A DNA stretch of 64,000 nt from Isoperla grammatica (taxonomy: Eukaryota > Arthropoda > Insecta > Plecoptera > Perlodidae). Below are positions 37,720 to 51,300 of the stretch, in pieces; positions within the stretch are counted from its first letter, which is position 1; each line of letters opens with the position of its first letter. The position numbers and the translations under genes were made by a program. The notes beneath the pieces were generated by a model, which was not told the origin of the DNA, made no database searches, and saw nothing but the letters and a program-made list of their open reading frames with translations. Location: the NCBI GenBank assembly GCA_945910005.1, contig OX246746.1, positions 27,799,075 through 27,863,074 on the forward strand, written 5' to 3'.

Positions 37720-37990
37720 AGGGTGCAAAACACTGGACTGTCTCAAATAATCCAAACATATGGTCATATGGTTCGGACACAGGTCCGAGACGCAATGGAA
37801 CCAAAGGACGTGGATTTGAATCCAACACAAGCCATACATGTTTGTCAAGCATATGTTCACCCAGCTTCCAATTTCCAATATCACAATCACAAATGCATTA
37901 TATTTCACTATACTGCAAGCGTTTCAAGTTCAGCAGTGCAATCAATGAAATATTTGACCTGGGTCCCCTTAGGATAAGAAACTACTGATA
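37720..37990. repeat. Probable SINE-type repeat remnant
   Basis: Both strands are open over this stretch. The minus strand contains GGATTCAAATCC, an RNA polymerase III B-box-like motif, and the plus strand reads a repeat-typical DLNPTQA or GFESNTS string. No A-box is convincing, so this stays tentative. Confidence 0.3.
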
Positions 37991-40900
37991 ACAGTAAACA
38001 GTGCAGCCATTCAGACAGCTGAGCCATTAGGTCTCTGCTTGATAACATTATGTTGATTTAGTCATAACAATCGGTATTCATTACTCTAAGTGTGCAGGAG
38101 GCAGTTTTTAGTGAGGCGCTCGTCCCGTGTAGCAATTAAGTTCGAGGTCAGGCAGAAAACGTTTCAGGATCGAGAATAAAAAGTTCCAGAATATAGCCCC
38201 AGAAAAGAATTTCACGAAGGTTGGGATTTGTTAGTTCAACAACCAAGCGATATTTTGATATGATTTTATAACACATGGATGTTACTGAAAAATTCTAGAT
38301 GCTGCATTTGAGAAAAATAGTACTAACAGGTAACCTATAGGCCAATCGACTTTTTTGCCTTTTCTATTTAAAAGATTTAATCAGAAACGTTTCCTAAGCC
38401 ATTGCGTCTGTGAATTCTATAAATATATATATATATACCTTATTTACTTACCGTTACGACTAATATCGTCGTTACTTGTCATTTTTCTACTTTTCCTAGT
38501 AACCGTTCTATACTGATATTTAACTTTTTTCCCAATGTATTCTCTTTTTAGTAATCCATAACACACTGTTGTAGAAAGAAACGAATTACTTCTTATTTAC
38601 CTGTATATAGGCCTAAGTATTTTTGTAAATTAAAAAACTATTCGGATTTCCTAGGGCATAATTAAACGGGCGTAAGGGAACCTACCAACTTACGTTCTCC
38701 AAGTAGAATGCGCAACGCAATTGCACAAAGCCCTAAAAATAATTGAAGCTTAATGTTCTTATTACTGCTATTCACAGTATTTAAAGATGTGATGTACGTG
38801 ATCATTACCAGACAGACCAGACTGTATTTTTAGAACTTTTCCCACATAAATCAGCGTTCACTGACATCTGTTTAAATAAACAATAATATAATGCAAGTAT
38901 TTAAAATATCAGATACTGATTCAATGTTCCTTAATAGAAATGTAACGTCAAACTGCCGTCTGCTATTTTGTTGTGACAAATTGCAGTTGATTCCCATTAC
39001 CGGTACTCCCCATATAACATTGTTGATTTAGTCATGTTCATAACAATCACGTGAGCTTTATAATCCAACTGTTTCTGGTATGAGAGGGAAGGATTTCATT
39101 AAAATCTGTTACTCGAGTTTATTAAATGAAGTTAAAACCGAAACTTGTAGTAATTCCAACATGATTATTTGTTGATTGGAAATTCCACACTTGATCAGTG
39201 ATCATTTTTCCGGCCAACGACTCTAGTGCTATAGTCACACAATAAATATATATTTACGAGTCCTGCAACCTGCAAGCAATATTTATTACAAAGGTAGTTT
39301 AAATTCATATTGTGTTGATATTTTTATTTTGTTACATTTTTCCTCAACTGTGTTATACTTATATCCTTTGGTTTTAATACCACGACTATTCAGTGGCAAA
39401 CTACACTCTTCTTATTTCTGCAGAAAATCTTTAAATTTGTTATACTTTCCCAGTTGGCATGACAACGTTTTGCGCATCAAGTTTATTGCGTGGGGTGTGA
39501 CTGTGCTGACCTTAGACCATCTATACGCCCTTGTGCTGACGCCCAAAACTTAATGTTTCATGCTGCACCCTGAGTGTGGCTTCGTAAGGCACTTTGCCCA
39601 ATATTTCTTATGTTGTTTATTAAATCCATAGTAAGTTATAAAAATCCAATCAAGATAAGAACCCTTTATAATGACATAATACGAATTACTCAGCATAGAC
39701 TCTCAACTGCTTACGAAATCACTGAGTGGAGTAATTCGAAAACCGTATGTGATTAGAGTATGTATGTAACTAGGGAAATCCCTATTTGGGGTTCCCCGGC
39801 CGGGATTCACCTGTCTATGTAGGTACTGCTGCCCGAGAACAGGGACCGCTTCACACGAGTCACGAGCTAGACCCAGATCACAGCCTGGTACACTCGCATA
39901 ACAGGCGATAAAAAGGTGCAAGCCAACATCATAAAACGAGTAGGGCTATTATAACTATCTCGGTACTGGTGATTAGAACGGCTTGGAACGAGCGTTAGCT
40001 GCGCTGTCTGCAAACAATTAGCTCATTCTGGCATCACACAGGGACCCTCCTTCGCCTCACACAGAAAACTCAGGGTCTGTCTTGGGGGCATTTTTCTTTG
40101 CATTTTCTTCATCTTCTCTTCAAATCATGAAATGTCAGACGATCTTATTCAGATTCTCGATCCAAAAAAGAAAAATTGTTATTGACAACATTATGACGAT
40201 CAGAAAGTTTTTAATACTTCGTCCCACCCGCCTACAATCGTTACTTTTTATTTGACTTCGGCAGTATGCAGTTGCTGACGTGAATTTTCGTTTGTATCGT
40301 ATTGTAGCAATTATTTGTTTGATTGTACGGTGCTTGTTGTGGCGCGGGGGGGGGGGGGGGGTCTGGCAAACATTACAATGAAAATGTCTGTATTCTACAA
40401 TTGTATGTATTTTAGTTTTATAATTTATATTCAAATCTTGCATGCCAAGATAGCAAAATTAATCAGTAGTGCTGTAAGGTTGCTAGCAGAAGTTTGAGTG
40501 GTTTCGATGGAAAGTTATCTTACAAATGAATAAAAATGAACAATGGGATATCACAGATAGCCTATATCACGTATTTTTTCAGAAAGTAAAGCGATATATG
40601 TAACTTTATCCGTTTTTAATATTGAGTTAATTTATGTTGGATAATATAATAATACAATTCGATTTCTTATTGAGATTCCACCCGAACGTAATAAATGTTG
40701 TTTCCTTCTTGTGTGGGCCTACTACTGTTTGTATACTTTGAATTCAGTACTCAAGATATATTTTAGTTTCCAGTGATGAATGAACAAAATCTAAATTCCG
40801 TTAGCGGGTAAACAGACGGTTACCGGGAACCCCTCATCTCAAGGTCACATCACCACTACGCATGTCAGCACACCACCGAGTCTACTTCGTGTCTCCCTTT

Positions 40901-41576
40901 GTCATCCGCAATTCCGTAGCTATTTCAGGCATTTAGTAAATCGATTAAATTCCTTTGACGTGTACGTGGGTGTGTGTGTGTGGGTGTGGGTGCGCGACCG
41001 ACCAGAGAATAGTTGGAAGTCTGCGGAAATCTTTTGACTTTTGAGCAGATGATGGAAAATCTATTCCTCTCTGCCACGTTGGAGATGTTTGTTCTCGTTA
41101 GGGGTTGTGGCTTCGATTCTCGTTGATCGCATCACTCACACAATATTATGAAGCTATACACTTATTAGTTGGGTTGACACTTGAAATTGGATCACTATAC
41201 CCATACGGAGATACTAGTAATAAAACGATTCTAATTTATCGAAAAGTTACATTTTTCAATAGTGGGACCGTTGTGTTTCATCGTCATAATTGAAGAGCAT
41301 AATCATAAACTGTCTTGTAGGTAGATAGCAATCGACATTTTAGGCGCCGAGCCTTAGTAGTCTATCTAACTACAGTGGTAGATTCGAGGTGGAGCTCCAG
41401 AAATGTTCAGTAGAAATTTATCCTTATTCTGGTAAAGGGTTGTCACGATAAAAATGTAATTGTTTTTGCTTTGTGATAATATTCTTGACTTCTCCAATAT
41501 CATATTATTATTATGATTATTGTAAGGAACCATGAAATATCACATTGCATTAGATTACATTGCATAACAAAACAAT

Positions 41577-41644
41577 ACATTACATTACATTACATTACAT
41601 TACATTACATTACATTACATTACATTACATTACATTACATTACA
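41577..41644 (+). repeat. (CATTA)n microsatellite
   Basis: About 13 uninterrupted 5-bp units of ACATT lie between unique sequences. Confidence 0.95.
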
Positions 41645-43937
41645 CTCGACGAGGTAAAAATTCTAATACTAATTTTGACCGTTCAATTCAATTCTGTTCT
41701 GCAATTTCGCTCAGTTTGCTTGCATTCATTTATTCACCTTGAACACTATGATGATTTAATGACCTAATGAACTTTTAAAGGAATTTTAGAGTATATTCTG
41801 TATTGTTGAAAATTATGTAGAATATTTATATAGCATAATAATCAATTACACGCGCGCGTTTGGTTATGATTTAATATCGTCGGTTGTACGACCGTATTGC
41901 ATTGCATGTCACCATGTTCCATGAAACACATTTCGATCGTACCACCATAGTTACACTGCATAAAGACTGCCCCGGGACCCTCTGTGCAGTGTGCATTGTG
42001 GCTCATACGATTGAAGCCTATAATGTGTTCGAGAGCTATTTCGGGCAAGTGCAGTATTAGAGATGGAGGCTTACCCGCACCGAGTTTGTTGAACCCCGAA
42101 ATAAAGTAAAAGCAATTTGCAACTAGAAGATATGAGATGTTTGAGTGGCGTACCCTGTTTGCGACAGGGGGTGGTTTTATAATAATTACGACTCAATAGT
42201 TGGTACAGGGACTGATATTGATTGATTATCATCAGAGGTACAAAATATTTAACCACCTACCGCAAAATATTAGAGATATTATAGAAAGGAACACAATTTA
42301 TACGAGTGTTAGAATTGTGTGAAAGAGAGAAATTAAAACTATGCCCGAAACAACATGAGAAAGTACCATTCTGGGATGATGTCGTGTAATATTAGTTCTT
42401 TCTTACTGTATCTTATTATTCATTCCAAATTATTACTGTTATAACGTCTTTTAAACAAACTACGAATCAAAGTTCTCTTTCTTTTATTTGGGGAAAAGAA
42501 TTGTTAAGTTATTATATCTTGTTCTGTTGTATTATTACAATGTACGGTATAGAGGTATTGTGTTATAAACTTAAACTTACATATTATTGGATGTGTTATA
42601 TATTAGTACGGTTCCTACATTATCGTTCGTATTGAATGCATTGAGATCCATATAGAAAGTATGTTACTTTCTATATTAGTCTATCTTTTACATATTATTA
42701 TTCAGACCTCATCAAAAATTGTAACTAGCCTACATAATGTATGTGGGCCTCATGAAAATAGCATTACTAGTAAGCCTAATGCTAATAAAGATACTTCTTC
42801 TTTCATATCAATCCACTGATTACTACTACCTACACATGTGATTTATTTTACCATTTTCGCCGTTCTACATATTTTAGGAGGATCATGTGCGTTACTGTTC
42901 AGTCAACTCGGAACAAAAGCTCAGCTCCACATCGATTATTTCTCTAATCCCGCCCCCATGTATTAAAACAAATGCAGTGCGTGAAAAATAGGCCCCATAT
43001 CCGAAATATGCTTGCATGCGCGCTAGTCACTAGGGAGAATGTTATAACGGAAGAAAGTTAAATAACAACTTATTTCTTTATTGTATTCGTAAAAGTTTTT
43101 CAATCTTTTGGATCGCGTGCACGAGACTATTGCCTGAGTTTAGCAGCAGTGAAACTTTAGGCCATCAAAACACCGCAATATTATCTCTACCGCATGGGAT
43201 TTAAGTGCTGGGTAACTTTCCTAGTCTCAACTGAAGATAACTTGAAATAATATGCGGCATGCTATTGCTAGCGAAAGCATTCTTGAATATTCCTTTAGGG
43301 TTTCCATTATATTATACATAAATCGGAAATGGACTTGAAATCTACAGAAATATTTTGTTTTCCTTTTTGGAAACAGAATTTTGTCACTAAATGGCATGGT
43401 AAATAATTTAAATTTCAATAGGGATTTTTATATAATATAGCGCCATAAATCACTATTTTCTATTATTTTCATTTTGGTAATAGTTATATTTTTAAGCTCG
43501 TTCTATTTCGTCCTGAGGAACACGTACTATTTCGGTCTGTTAAAGTTGTTTTAAAATGTATTTTAATTGGCTCGAAAGAAAATCAAAATAATAAGTCATC
43601 CTCTAGAGAATTTGATGCTCTGTCTTATGTCCAACTTGCAATAAATATATCCGTTTTTCAAATGTTCTTAATAATAGGTGTGAAAGGTGTCTCGCAACAT
43701 CACATTGGAAAAACAGAAATATTTTTTGGAACAAAGACACATTCATAAGAAAGAGCACTGCCTCTGGGACGCAATTTTGATTAAATTCTGGGAATATTTT
43801 TATAGCAGTTTTAACAGCCCGAAGGCGGGTGTTCCGCAGGCTAAGTTGAGATACAGATATTTAGGGAAGTTTTTGTTATACGTCTATCATGTTTAGAATG
43901 TTTACAATCGTAAGGAACATTGTACAACCCCGAAAGA

Positions 43938-44005
43938 TAAGCGGCTTAATGATAACACGTGATACTTCCAATTACGGAGGTCGCCCGTTCGATTACGGTC
44001 GCCAA
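43938..44005 (+). repeat. tRNA-like sequence (SINE head or tRNA relic)
   Basis: An A-box-like GCGGCTTAATGATAA is followed about 35 nt later by the B-box-like CCGTTCGATTACGG. The stems are imperfect and the acceptor arm does not close, so this is more likely a SINE head or a decayed tRNA than a working gene. Confidence 0.4.
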
Positions 44006-44354
44006 CAATCTTTATTCTTATGTAATGTTTTATATTAATTCAATGTATTTATAATAATGGGGGGTTAATGCAGTAAATTTATTTTTATGTTTTAGCTTCA
44101 TAATAGTTACCTCCAATATCCTCTGTCAGTAATATCCTTTGTACAGTGTACACGTCTTACGCCACTGAAAAATGTTTAGAAGAATGTGTGTGGGAGCTGC
44201 TGGTGGCTATACATTAAATTGGATTGAGTCCCATTTGAAACACAATGCTAAACCATACCATATGTTCCAGCGTGCCGCCAAAAACAATACAGACATAATG
44301 AAATGCATTCAATAAATATAAAAACATTATAGGCCTATATTATTTCAGGAGGCA

Positions 44355-44607
44355 GGAATAATAATATTAATATTAATAATTTTTCGTAGGAAACCTACTC
44401 AGGGACAACCATATCCCTAACTAGGTATTGCGATATTTAGAATAGTTAGGAAGGAATGTCCGAGGGCTGATAGCCACTGGCTAGGACTCAAGCTCAGCAT
44501 TCGCTTTTTGACAGAAGAAAACCTCTTGAAATTCAGTCAGGACTGACGGTGGCCGGTATCGAACCGGTGACATCCCGAATAAGTCTCGTGTCTTACCGCT
44601 GAGCCAC
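44355..44607 (-). mobile_element. tRNA-derived SINE
   Basis: On the minus strand the head reads GGTGGCTCAGCGGTAAGAC (A-box), with CACCGGTTCGATACCGG (B-box) about 40 nt on. A unique body of about 150 bp follows and the element ends in a TTATTAATATTAAT tail. The head folds only partly as a tRNA. Confidence 0.65.
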
Positions 44608-45099
44608 CCCTATCGTCGTCGTACTGTGAGTCCTTTGTGGCAAGGAGGGCTCGCCCTTAGTAAGGATTAATGTTTGGCAATCACCCATTGGGCATTGTTA
44701 TTGTGTGTGTGGAGTGTGCACAACTTGTTGAGGAACAGAAGGTTTTATTAAGTGAATTATGCAAGTACTCATCATTCTAACTTTTATATGAGCAATCTTT
44801 TGTAAACAGTTTTATTTTCTTCAACAGGTTCTAAACTTAAACCCACTTCACTAGGGTATTTATCATTTTATCTATGCTCCCATTAAAAGTAGGTACCTAC
44901 TTAGTATAAATAAGGAGGCAATTGCATAATTTCTAAGATTTACAGTTCTCATGTCCGTACGAAACGTTTGGGTGTTAATAATATCCTAGTTAATAAATAT
45001 TATTGCTGTTTTTATTAACTTTACCTGCCGTTTACTAGTCTCGTTGCATACACATAAACAATGTTGTCTACGTTTATCGAGGAAATAGGCTGTGAGCAA

Positions 45100-45392
45100 C
45101 ACCATGAATGAATATCCCGCTCTGTAATTGGCGGTATATTGGTCGCTTGCCAGCTGTTAGCACTAGTTTGCAATGTTGGCGGTAGTGCGTGCAAGAATCA
45201 ACATGGCGATTAGTGGTTTGTCTTTGAAATGACCTCTATTTTGCAATCGATAACATAATATAGGACTAGTGTATTACCAATGGTAGACAAGGCAGATCTC
45301 AAATGGGAAAAGTCAGGCGGGTGATTGAAAAATGTTAGTCCGTAGCGAAGTGCGGAAGAAAGAGCACGTCTGTTCTAGCTTATCACCTCACT
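45100..45392 (+). promoter_or_regulatory. NAPRT promoter / 5' UTR region
   Basis: Upstream of the NAPRT start are two inverted CCAAT boxes (ATTGG at 45127-45131 and 45138-45142) and a YY1-like CAACATGGCGATTAG at 45199-45213. If transcription starts upstream of it, the ATG in that site opens an upstream frame of nine codons ending in TGA. No TATA box is evident. Confidence 0.45.
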
Positions 45393-48300
45393 ATGGGTGA
45401 CGTTCCTGAAGGGTCCCAACAGGGTGATGTCATCCCCGACTGGCATGCTGGAGAGAGAAGGGCAAAGCAAAATGGCATTGTTCAACCCTTACTTACTGGT
45501 AATTATACCATGATATCACATTACATTCATTTTATTTTCGACTAGTTTCATGAAGCAGTTTCGCTTGAATTTTCGCAGAATTTTCGAAATACGTGCTGCC
45601 AACCTAAAAGTACGCAATTTACAATTGGTCACTACTTCCCATTCATAAAAATAGGCCTCGCCATAACGTATTTGAATTACATAATAACATTTGTAACAGC
45701 ATCACAGCTCTCTCACGTAACGTAATCGATGTTGATTTTTGCATGTAACCACGCCACTTTAAACAAGCCTACTGATAGGCTTAGCTCAATTTATTTGCAA
45801 TTTTAATCATTATGTAGGCCTAGGTCTACAACTTTCACATTATCCCTAGGCATGCCTATGGGTACACAGCTTGTAGACTGTAGTGTGTAGGTCTACTAGA
45901 CCTTGCCACAAATTTGAACACAGCAACCATGCCAGGGTGCTCTTATGGGGGGGGGGGGGGGGGGGGCTATATAGATTTAGGCATAATTATTTTATATTGA
46001 ACATTGTAGGCCAAAGGGCCTTTACATACACAACCATGTTTAGGGTTTTGGTAGGATTGTACCTACTTGTGATTATATTATCTGTTTGGAATACAGAATT
46101 CTTATCAGAGTTCGTGGGCTTCTGTGATAAGGGCGGCATGCATCCAGGCTTCTGTTATTTGTCATTCAATATGCCTACATACCTGTCAACTCAAACATAG
46201 CGAATCAATTGCAGTCCCCCACATTTCATTCATCTGTGTCTGGGATGTCAAATTAATGAAACTTAAATGTTGTGGAACTGTGCATGGCAGACACACAAAG
46301 CTTTTCTACCTGGCATGCAGGCAGGTTTATATAATACCAGTAGGGTACATTGTTATCAGGATGTGCATTTACATTCTTCAAAATATATTTTTCTCACAAT
46401 ATGTAGCAAAAACTTTTCCTCCAACATTTGGGCTTTGCCCTAGATCAGTGCATGGAGTGTTAATATTGTGTTCAGTAGGTATCTCTCCACCAACTGATTT
46501 GGCTAACTAGCAATTTTACAGCCTGTGATAAAAATATTTATTTTATGCACCCAGTAACTGGGTTCCGTAGGCATACATAGGGCCTAGGCATAGGACACAA
46601 TCTCATTGTGTATAACACATTTTAAATTTAGCAACTTACCTATTCCCCATTTGTATACTTGCTATAGGCCTAAGTTTTAAATAGTTAAGGGGGTATTTAA
46701 TAAATACACATTTTTCACACATTTCCAGATCTGTACCAAATTACTATGGCCTATGCCTATTGGAAATCTGGAAAAATTGGAGACGTGGCAGTCTTCGATT
46801 TGTATTTCCGCAAGAATCCGTTTCAAGGAGAATTTACCATCTTTGCTGGGCTAGAAGAATGTCTCAAGTTCCTAGAGAACTTTCATTATTCGGACAGTGG
46901 TAAGCTAATTTTCTATCATATATTAGGTTGTAATGTGCAACATTGGTGTTGACCAGCAATGGTTAGCTCGCGACATTAAACCACGCAAAATTAATTTTAA
47001 TTTTTTGGTATAGGCCCATCTTTAAGAAAAGATTGTGAAAAAATTATTAATACCGGTACCATTTTATATGATCTAAACAATGAATTATAAAACTTATTGT
47101 AGTTGTAGCTACTGGTTTTTATTTCTGTAGGACTAATTAATTAATTCAATAATTTATAGTTAACCAAACAATGTAGGGCCTATTAATCTTATATTAATTA
47201 CAAAAATAACAAGTTCATAACAATTAGCCTACAATATTTGACAGTTTTTAAATTCATTGTTTAACCCAGTTGTTCTCAACCCTTTATTAGTTCAGATACA
47301 CCTGGAATCAATCAATGGACCAGTATGCAGGCATCGCACTGCTATTTTTGGAATTATATAATTCCATCAAGGATGAATTTTTTAATTTTATATGGCCATC
47401 CGAGACAATAATCCACATCTACTGTACTACTGTAATTCAAATTTGCACTAGGCCTACCATTAATAAATTATGCAGAACAATTAGGTGCTTCCAACTTTCC
47501 AAGTGCAAATTGTAACTTTTACTTTTCATGGTTCTCTATAAAATGTAAAGCACTAAAAAGTATATTTTCATTGAAACTGATAAATAAAGATAGCTACACG
47601 TGGAGTCAGCTAGATCAGAGGGTCAGATGGTAGGTTACATACCAACACATAAAACACAAATTGACCAGGAAAAATATTAATAAGAGAACCAACCAAACAC
47701 TCACAAGAGATCATCTAAGCAGCGATGAAACAAATGGAATATTATTACACTGTGCTCAAACTCAAAGATGGTCCCTTACTCCTTTGTTCGGAGCTTGTCA
47801 GCCGGGCTTATTATTTGTAACCCGTTGGCAGCAGTTCACATGCAGTGACGGTTCAAAAGAACATAGATTCGGTTATGTCGAACTTGGATAAGTAACTTTA
47901 AAGATGCTCCGACCAATTCGAGGTAAACAGCAGTAGGGAATTTCTATATTGTCGGCCGTACCGTGAAGCTTTGGACCAATGAATATGGGAATAGTACCTG
48001 CTGTTAAAAGTGCCTTCTAGCTGCTTCATTGTAGTGCAACAAGACAGAAGATCAATATTATCAAGTTAACAGGGTGCTACTGTGTATGGCAATCACTATG
48101 AGACTTGTTTCTGATTTGGGCATTATGGTCAATATGGACACATCCAAGTATTGCACGAAACCCTACCGTCTCTGTGTGAAATCCTTTGTCGTGAGCATCC
48201 CCATGTAACAATTAATTCAATTTTATCTGCTAACGTGGGCCTTGTGAATGTTTTAGACATTGCATATTTGAAGGAAACACTACCTCAGACAATTGAAGGA

Positions 48301-51300
48301 GAATTCTTCACATATCTTCGCCAGCTGACGGCAAGAGATGTGGTTCTGACTGCCGTTCAAGAAGGCTCTGTTGTTTTCCCAAGGTAATGGGTAATATCAA
48401 CTTGCCATATACCTAGTGTGTGATATTGGTGTGATATTATTCCCATCCTGTGTGTCAATTATTGGGTGCTGTCTTGTTCAATATGGTTGTTTTACGGTGA
48501 CGATGAAATGAAGTGTGATTGTTCCTTGTCCGTTGAATGTAGTCGTTCCACAGCAACCTTGTGGATGTTGATGTCATACATGAGTGAGACATTGGCCAAC
48601 CCAATGTCCATTTTGGCTCCAGACTTGCTCATCGATGACGTCAGCATTCACAAGGTTGCTGTGGTACCACTTAAGTTTATCATTTACCATTGTGCTGGTT
48701 TAAACTTTTATGCCTACCGTAGGCTTTAATAGTCATTTCATGTTGTAGCGTTATTTTATGACTTTTGATGAAATGAAATAATATTTAGAAGGTAAGCACA
48801 TCTAGTTATTTGTTTATTATTTGGCAAAGTGTATTGAGTGATAAGAGGTTTCATTAGACCTTCTGCTGTACTGTGTTGTGTCGCTCACCCAAGAATTTTT
48901 CAATGACTTGTCACAGTATAATGGGTACATAGATTTAGCCTGTAAATGACAATTCGTAGCCTAGCGTTTTGTTAAGGGGGCACAGGGGGAGAGGGCTTAC
49001 GTAGCCCTTCCAGTCTTCATCTGTGCCTCCCAATACCCTTCTCTGCAAATCTCGCCACTACGACCACAGCACCAGAAATTTCCTATAACTAAATTGAAAA
49101 AAGAATGAAATTATAACTATGAATGTGAAATGTCCTTTATAAAAAGATCTTAGTGTGAGTTGCTGTTAAGGTAGTATTTAAGATATAACGAAATGCTAGA
49201 ACACAATGTTCTCCCATACCAGACTCCTTCCTGCCAATTCAAGTAAGTGTAGGCCTACTGGAGTCCCCCCCCCCCCTTCCACACAATGTCAAAACTCTTG
49301 ACCCACTGTTCACAATCCCCACCTGTCTATGTGCTTCAAAGTGGATTTTCCATGGAACCTCGATCTCTAATGGTGAACGTATTATCTTTCATTGTTAATT
49401 GCTTTAAAATGAATGTTACTGCTTTCAGAATCCCATTGTTGCGAGTGGAAGGTCCACTGATAATAGTTCAACTCCTGGAGACTACATTGCTCACACTCGT
49501 CAACTTTGCCAGGTTTTTAAATCAGATATTTATTATTATAATTCGTGTTCAAATCACTGTTATATGAGTTTCTGTAAAATTTCTTAATATCTTTATATAA
49601 ATTTCTACATATCTGTAAAAACCTGACAATCCTAATGTTATACTCATTACACCGTATGGAATGTTATTTCAACATTTGCCTTCCATGGTTGCCTAAAAAT
49701 TTTCTTGTATTACATGTATTCTAAATTGTTTGGATTGCGTATCATACGAACGTTATTCCATAATAATTTTTATTTCAGTAAATCAGTCAGTAGAAATAGT
49801 GTGCCAGTAAAAAAGTAAAAAAAAAAAAAATTAACAAGGGGCCAAAATGTAAAAATATTTTACACAGGGATGTAGCTTTTTTTGGCACATTTATTTCTCA
49901 GTTAAACATGACAGCAAACATTGGGTTTACTCATACCTTAAATAAATTGAAAAATTGTGAAGTTTGGTTGTTAGACTGAGGATATGAGAACTGATTTGTA
50001 TTTTATTCTTTGTTTGAAAAGGTATTTAAATAAATTATGTGTGAGGCTGAAATTTACATTCTGTTACACAATTATGTAAATTCATGTTATTGACTAATCA
50101 AAAAGTGAACAGAACAATAATGCAATTACATATACCGGTACTACATGTAATATGTTTTTAGAGTCAGTATTAATTATTGCTAGTTGCTACTATGGTAGTG
50201 TGAAACAGTTAAAATAACCTGTTTTGCATGCTACAGTCAAATGTCATTACAACAAACTCGAAGTGACCTTACGTTTTTCTCGTTATAATGATTATTTCGT
50301 TAAAAGTGATCAGTGTTTTTTTTTGTGCTGGAACCTTCATTCCCAGTCCCCAAATTGGTCAAAATTGCGTCTACAAAGCCTAAAAGTCGCGTAGCGCGCG
50401 GGTAATGGCAGGTAACGCATGGCCCCTGTATGGCCCGCAACCAGCATTGCACATCTGTGTTACTGGCTGTACTGGCTGTACTGGCTGTGTACTGACTGTG
50501 GCTCGCAGGCGGATAGAGCAGGACCCCTCAAAGTGAGAACCAATGCGGCCGGTCGTGCGAGAGAGAACAATGGAGTGGTATCGTGTCTGAGCGAGACGCG
50601 ACAAACGGTCGTCGTGAGAGAGAGAACGCGCTAGGCGCAGGACGTGTGAGTGGAAGCGAGACCGCGATAGCCGCAGGCGCGTGCAACATGCAAGCGAGCC
50701 TCCTGTTGACAGTTCAGTTCGTCCCTCGCTTTGTAACCTCGATCGTGATTGGCGGGCTGGGGTTGTCTCGTCTTGCGGCGGCCAATGACCTTGCCCGACT
50801 CTCGTGGATGGCCAGCCGGCCCATCTAACGAGGCGATACACGGAAAAACGCCAATCTACGCGACTGGGAATTCCAAATAATCCACATCTCGGATGATAAT
50901 TTCGTTGTATGAACGTTTAATAATACCCCGGGGAACCAAAATTTGTCCGTTATAATGATCTTTTCATAATAACGAATTTTCGTTGTAATGATAACAGATT
51001 AACATTGTGAACATAGGGATTCAGGCGGGACCACAAATAAATTTCATTAATATGACAATGTCGTTGTAAGGGCGTTCGTTGTAACGACTTTTGACTCTAT
51101 AAACCAATTTTCATGTTATCAGTGTTCTATACCAATTTTAAGCTGGTGCCTATAACAACTTTTCAATGTAACTTGCCGAAATGGTAAACTGAACCCATAG
51201 AACCTTTGAAAGAGTAGGTTGAACTTGAGAAATATAACTATTGAGTCTCAATACTAAGTGATAAACCCACTAAGTGATAAATCCATCTTCCTTCCATACA

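Larger units (their letters stand above)
28714..45392. other. Gene-free spacer / possible long GMPR 3' UTR
   Basis: I find no coding exon in this 16.7-kb AT-rich stretch. It should contain the GMPR 3' UTR; candidate AATAAA signals lie at 33375-33380 and 33646-33651, neither proven. Individual repeats within it (29288-29908, 31728-31889, 35026-35299, 36309-36515, 37400-37990, 41577-41644, 43938-44606) are listed separately. A run of 16 G is at 40346-40361. The rest shows no recognisable feature. Confidence 0.5.

Noticed and set aside
37581..37988. 135-codon Lys-rich plus-strand frame
   Set aside because: The frame crosses an A-rich tract and a SINE-like repeat; frames on both strands are open, so it is judged repeat-derived.
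39047..39054. Second TCACGTGA site
   Set aside because: It lies in gene-free spacer with no nearby start; taken as background occurrence.
41577..41644. CRISPR-like regular repeat
   Set aside because: It is a simple 5-bp microsatellite without spacers; no CRISPR or bacterial feature is present in this animal sequence.
41842..42048. 68-codon minus-strand frame with several Cys and Met
   Set aside because: It looks somewhat protein-like, but no family, splice context or neighbouring exon supports it.
44540..44607. Functional tRNA gene
   Set aside because: The A and B boxes are good, but the arms do not close as a full tRNA and a SINE-like body and tail follow.
47661..47891. 76-codon plus-strand frame in NAPRT intron 2
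   Set aside because: No similarity to NAPRT; exon 2 and exon 3 join in phase without it.
50380..50841. 153-codon Arg/Ser-rich minus-strand frame and overlapping plus-strand frames
   Set aside because: GC-rich core of the pogo-like element; composition-driven, no conserved domain.
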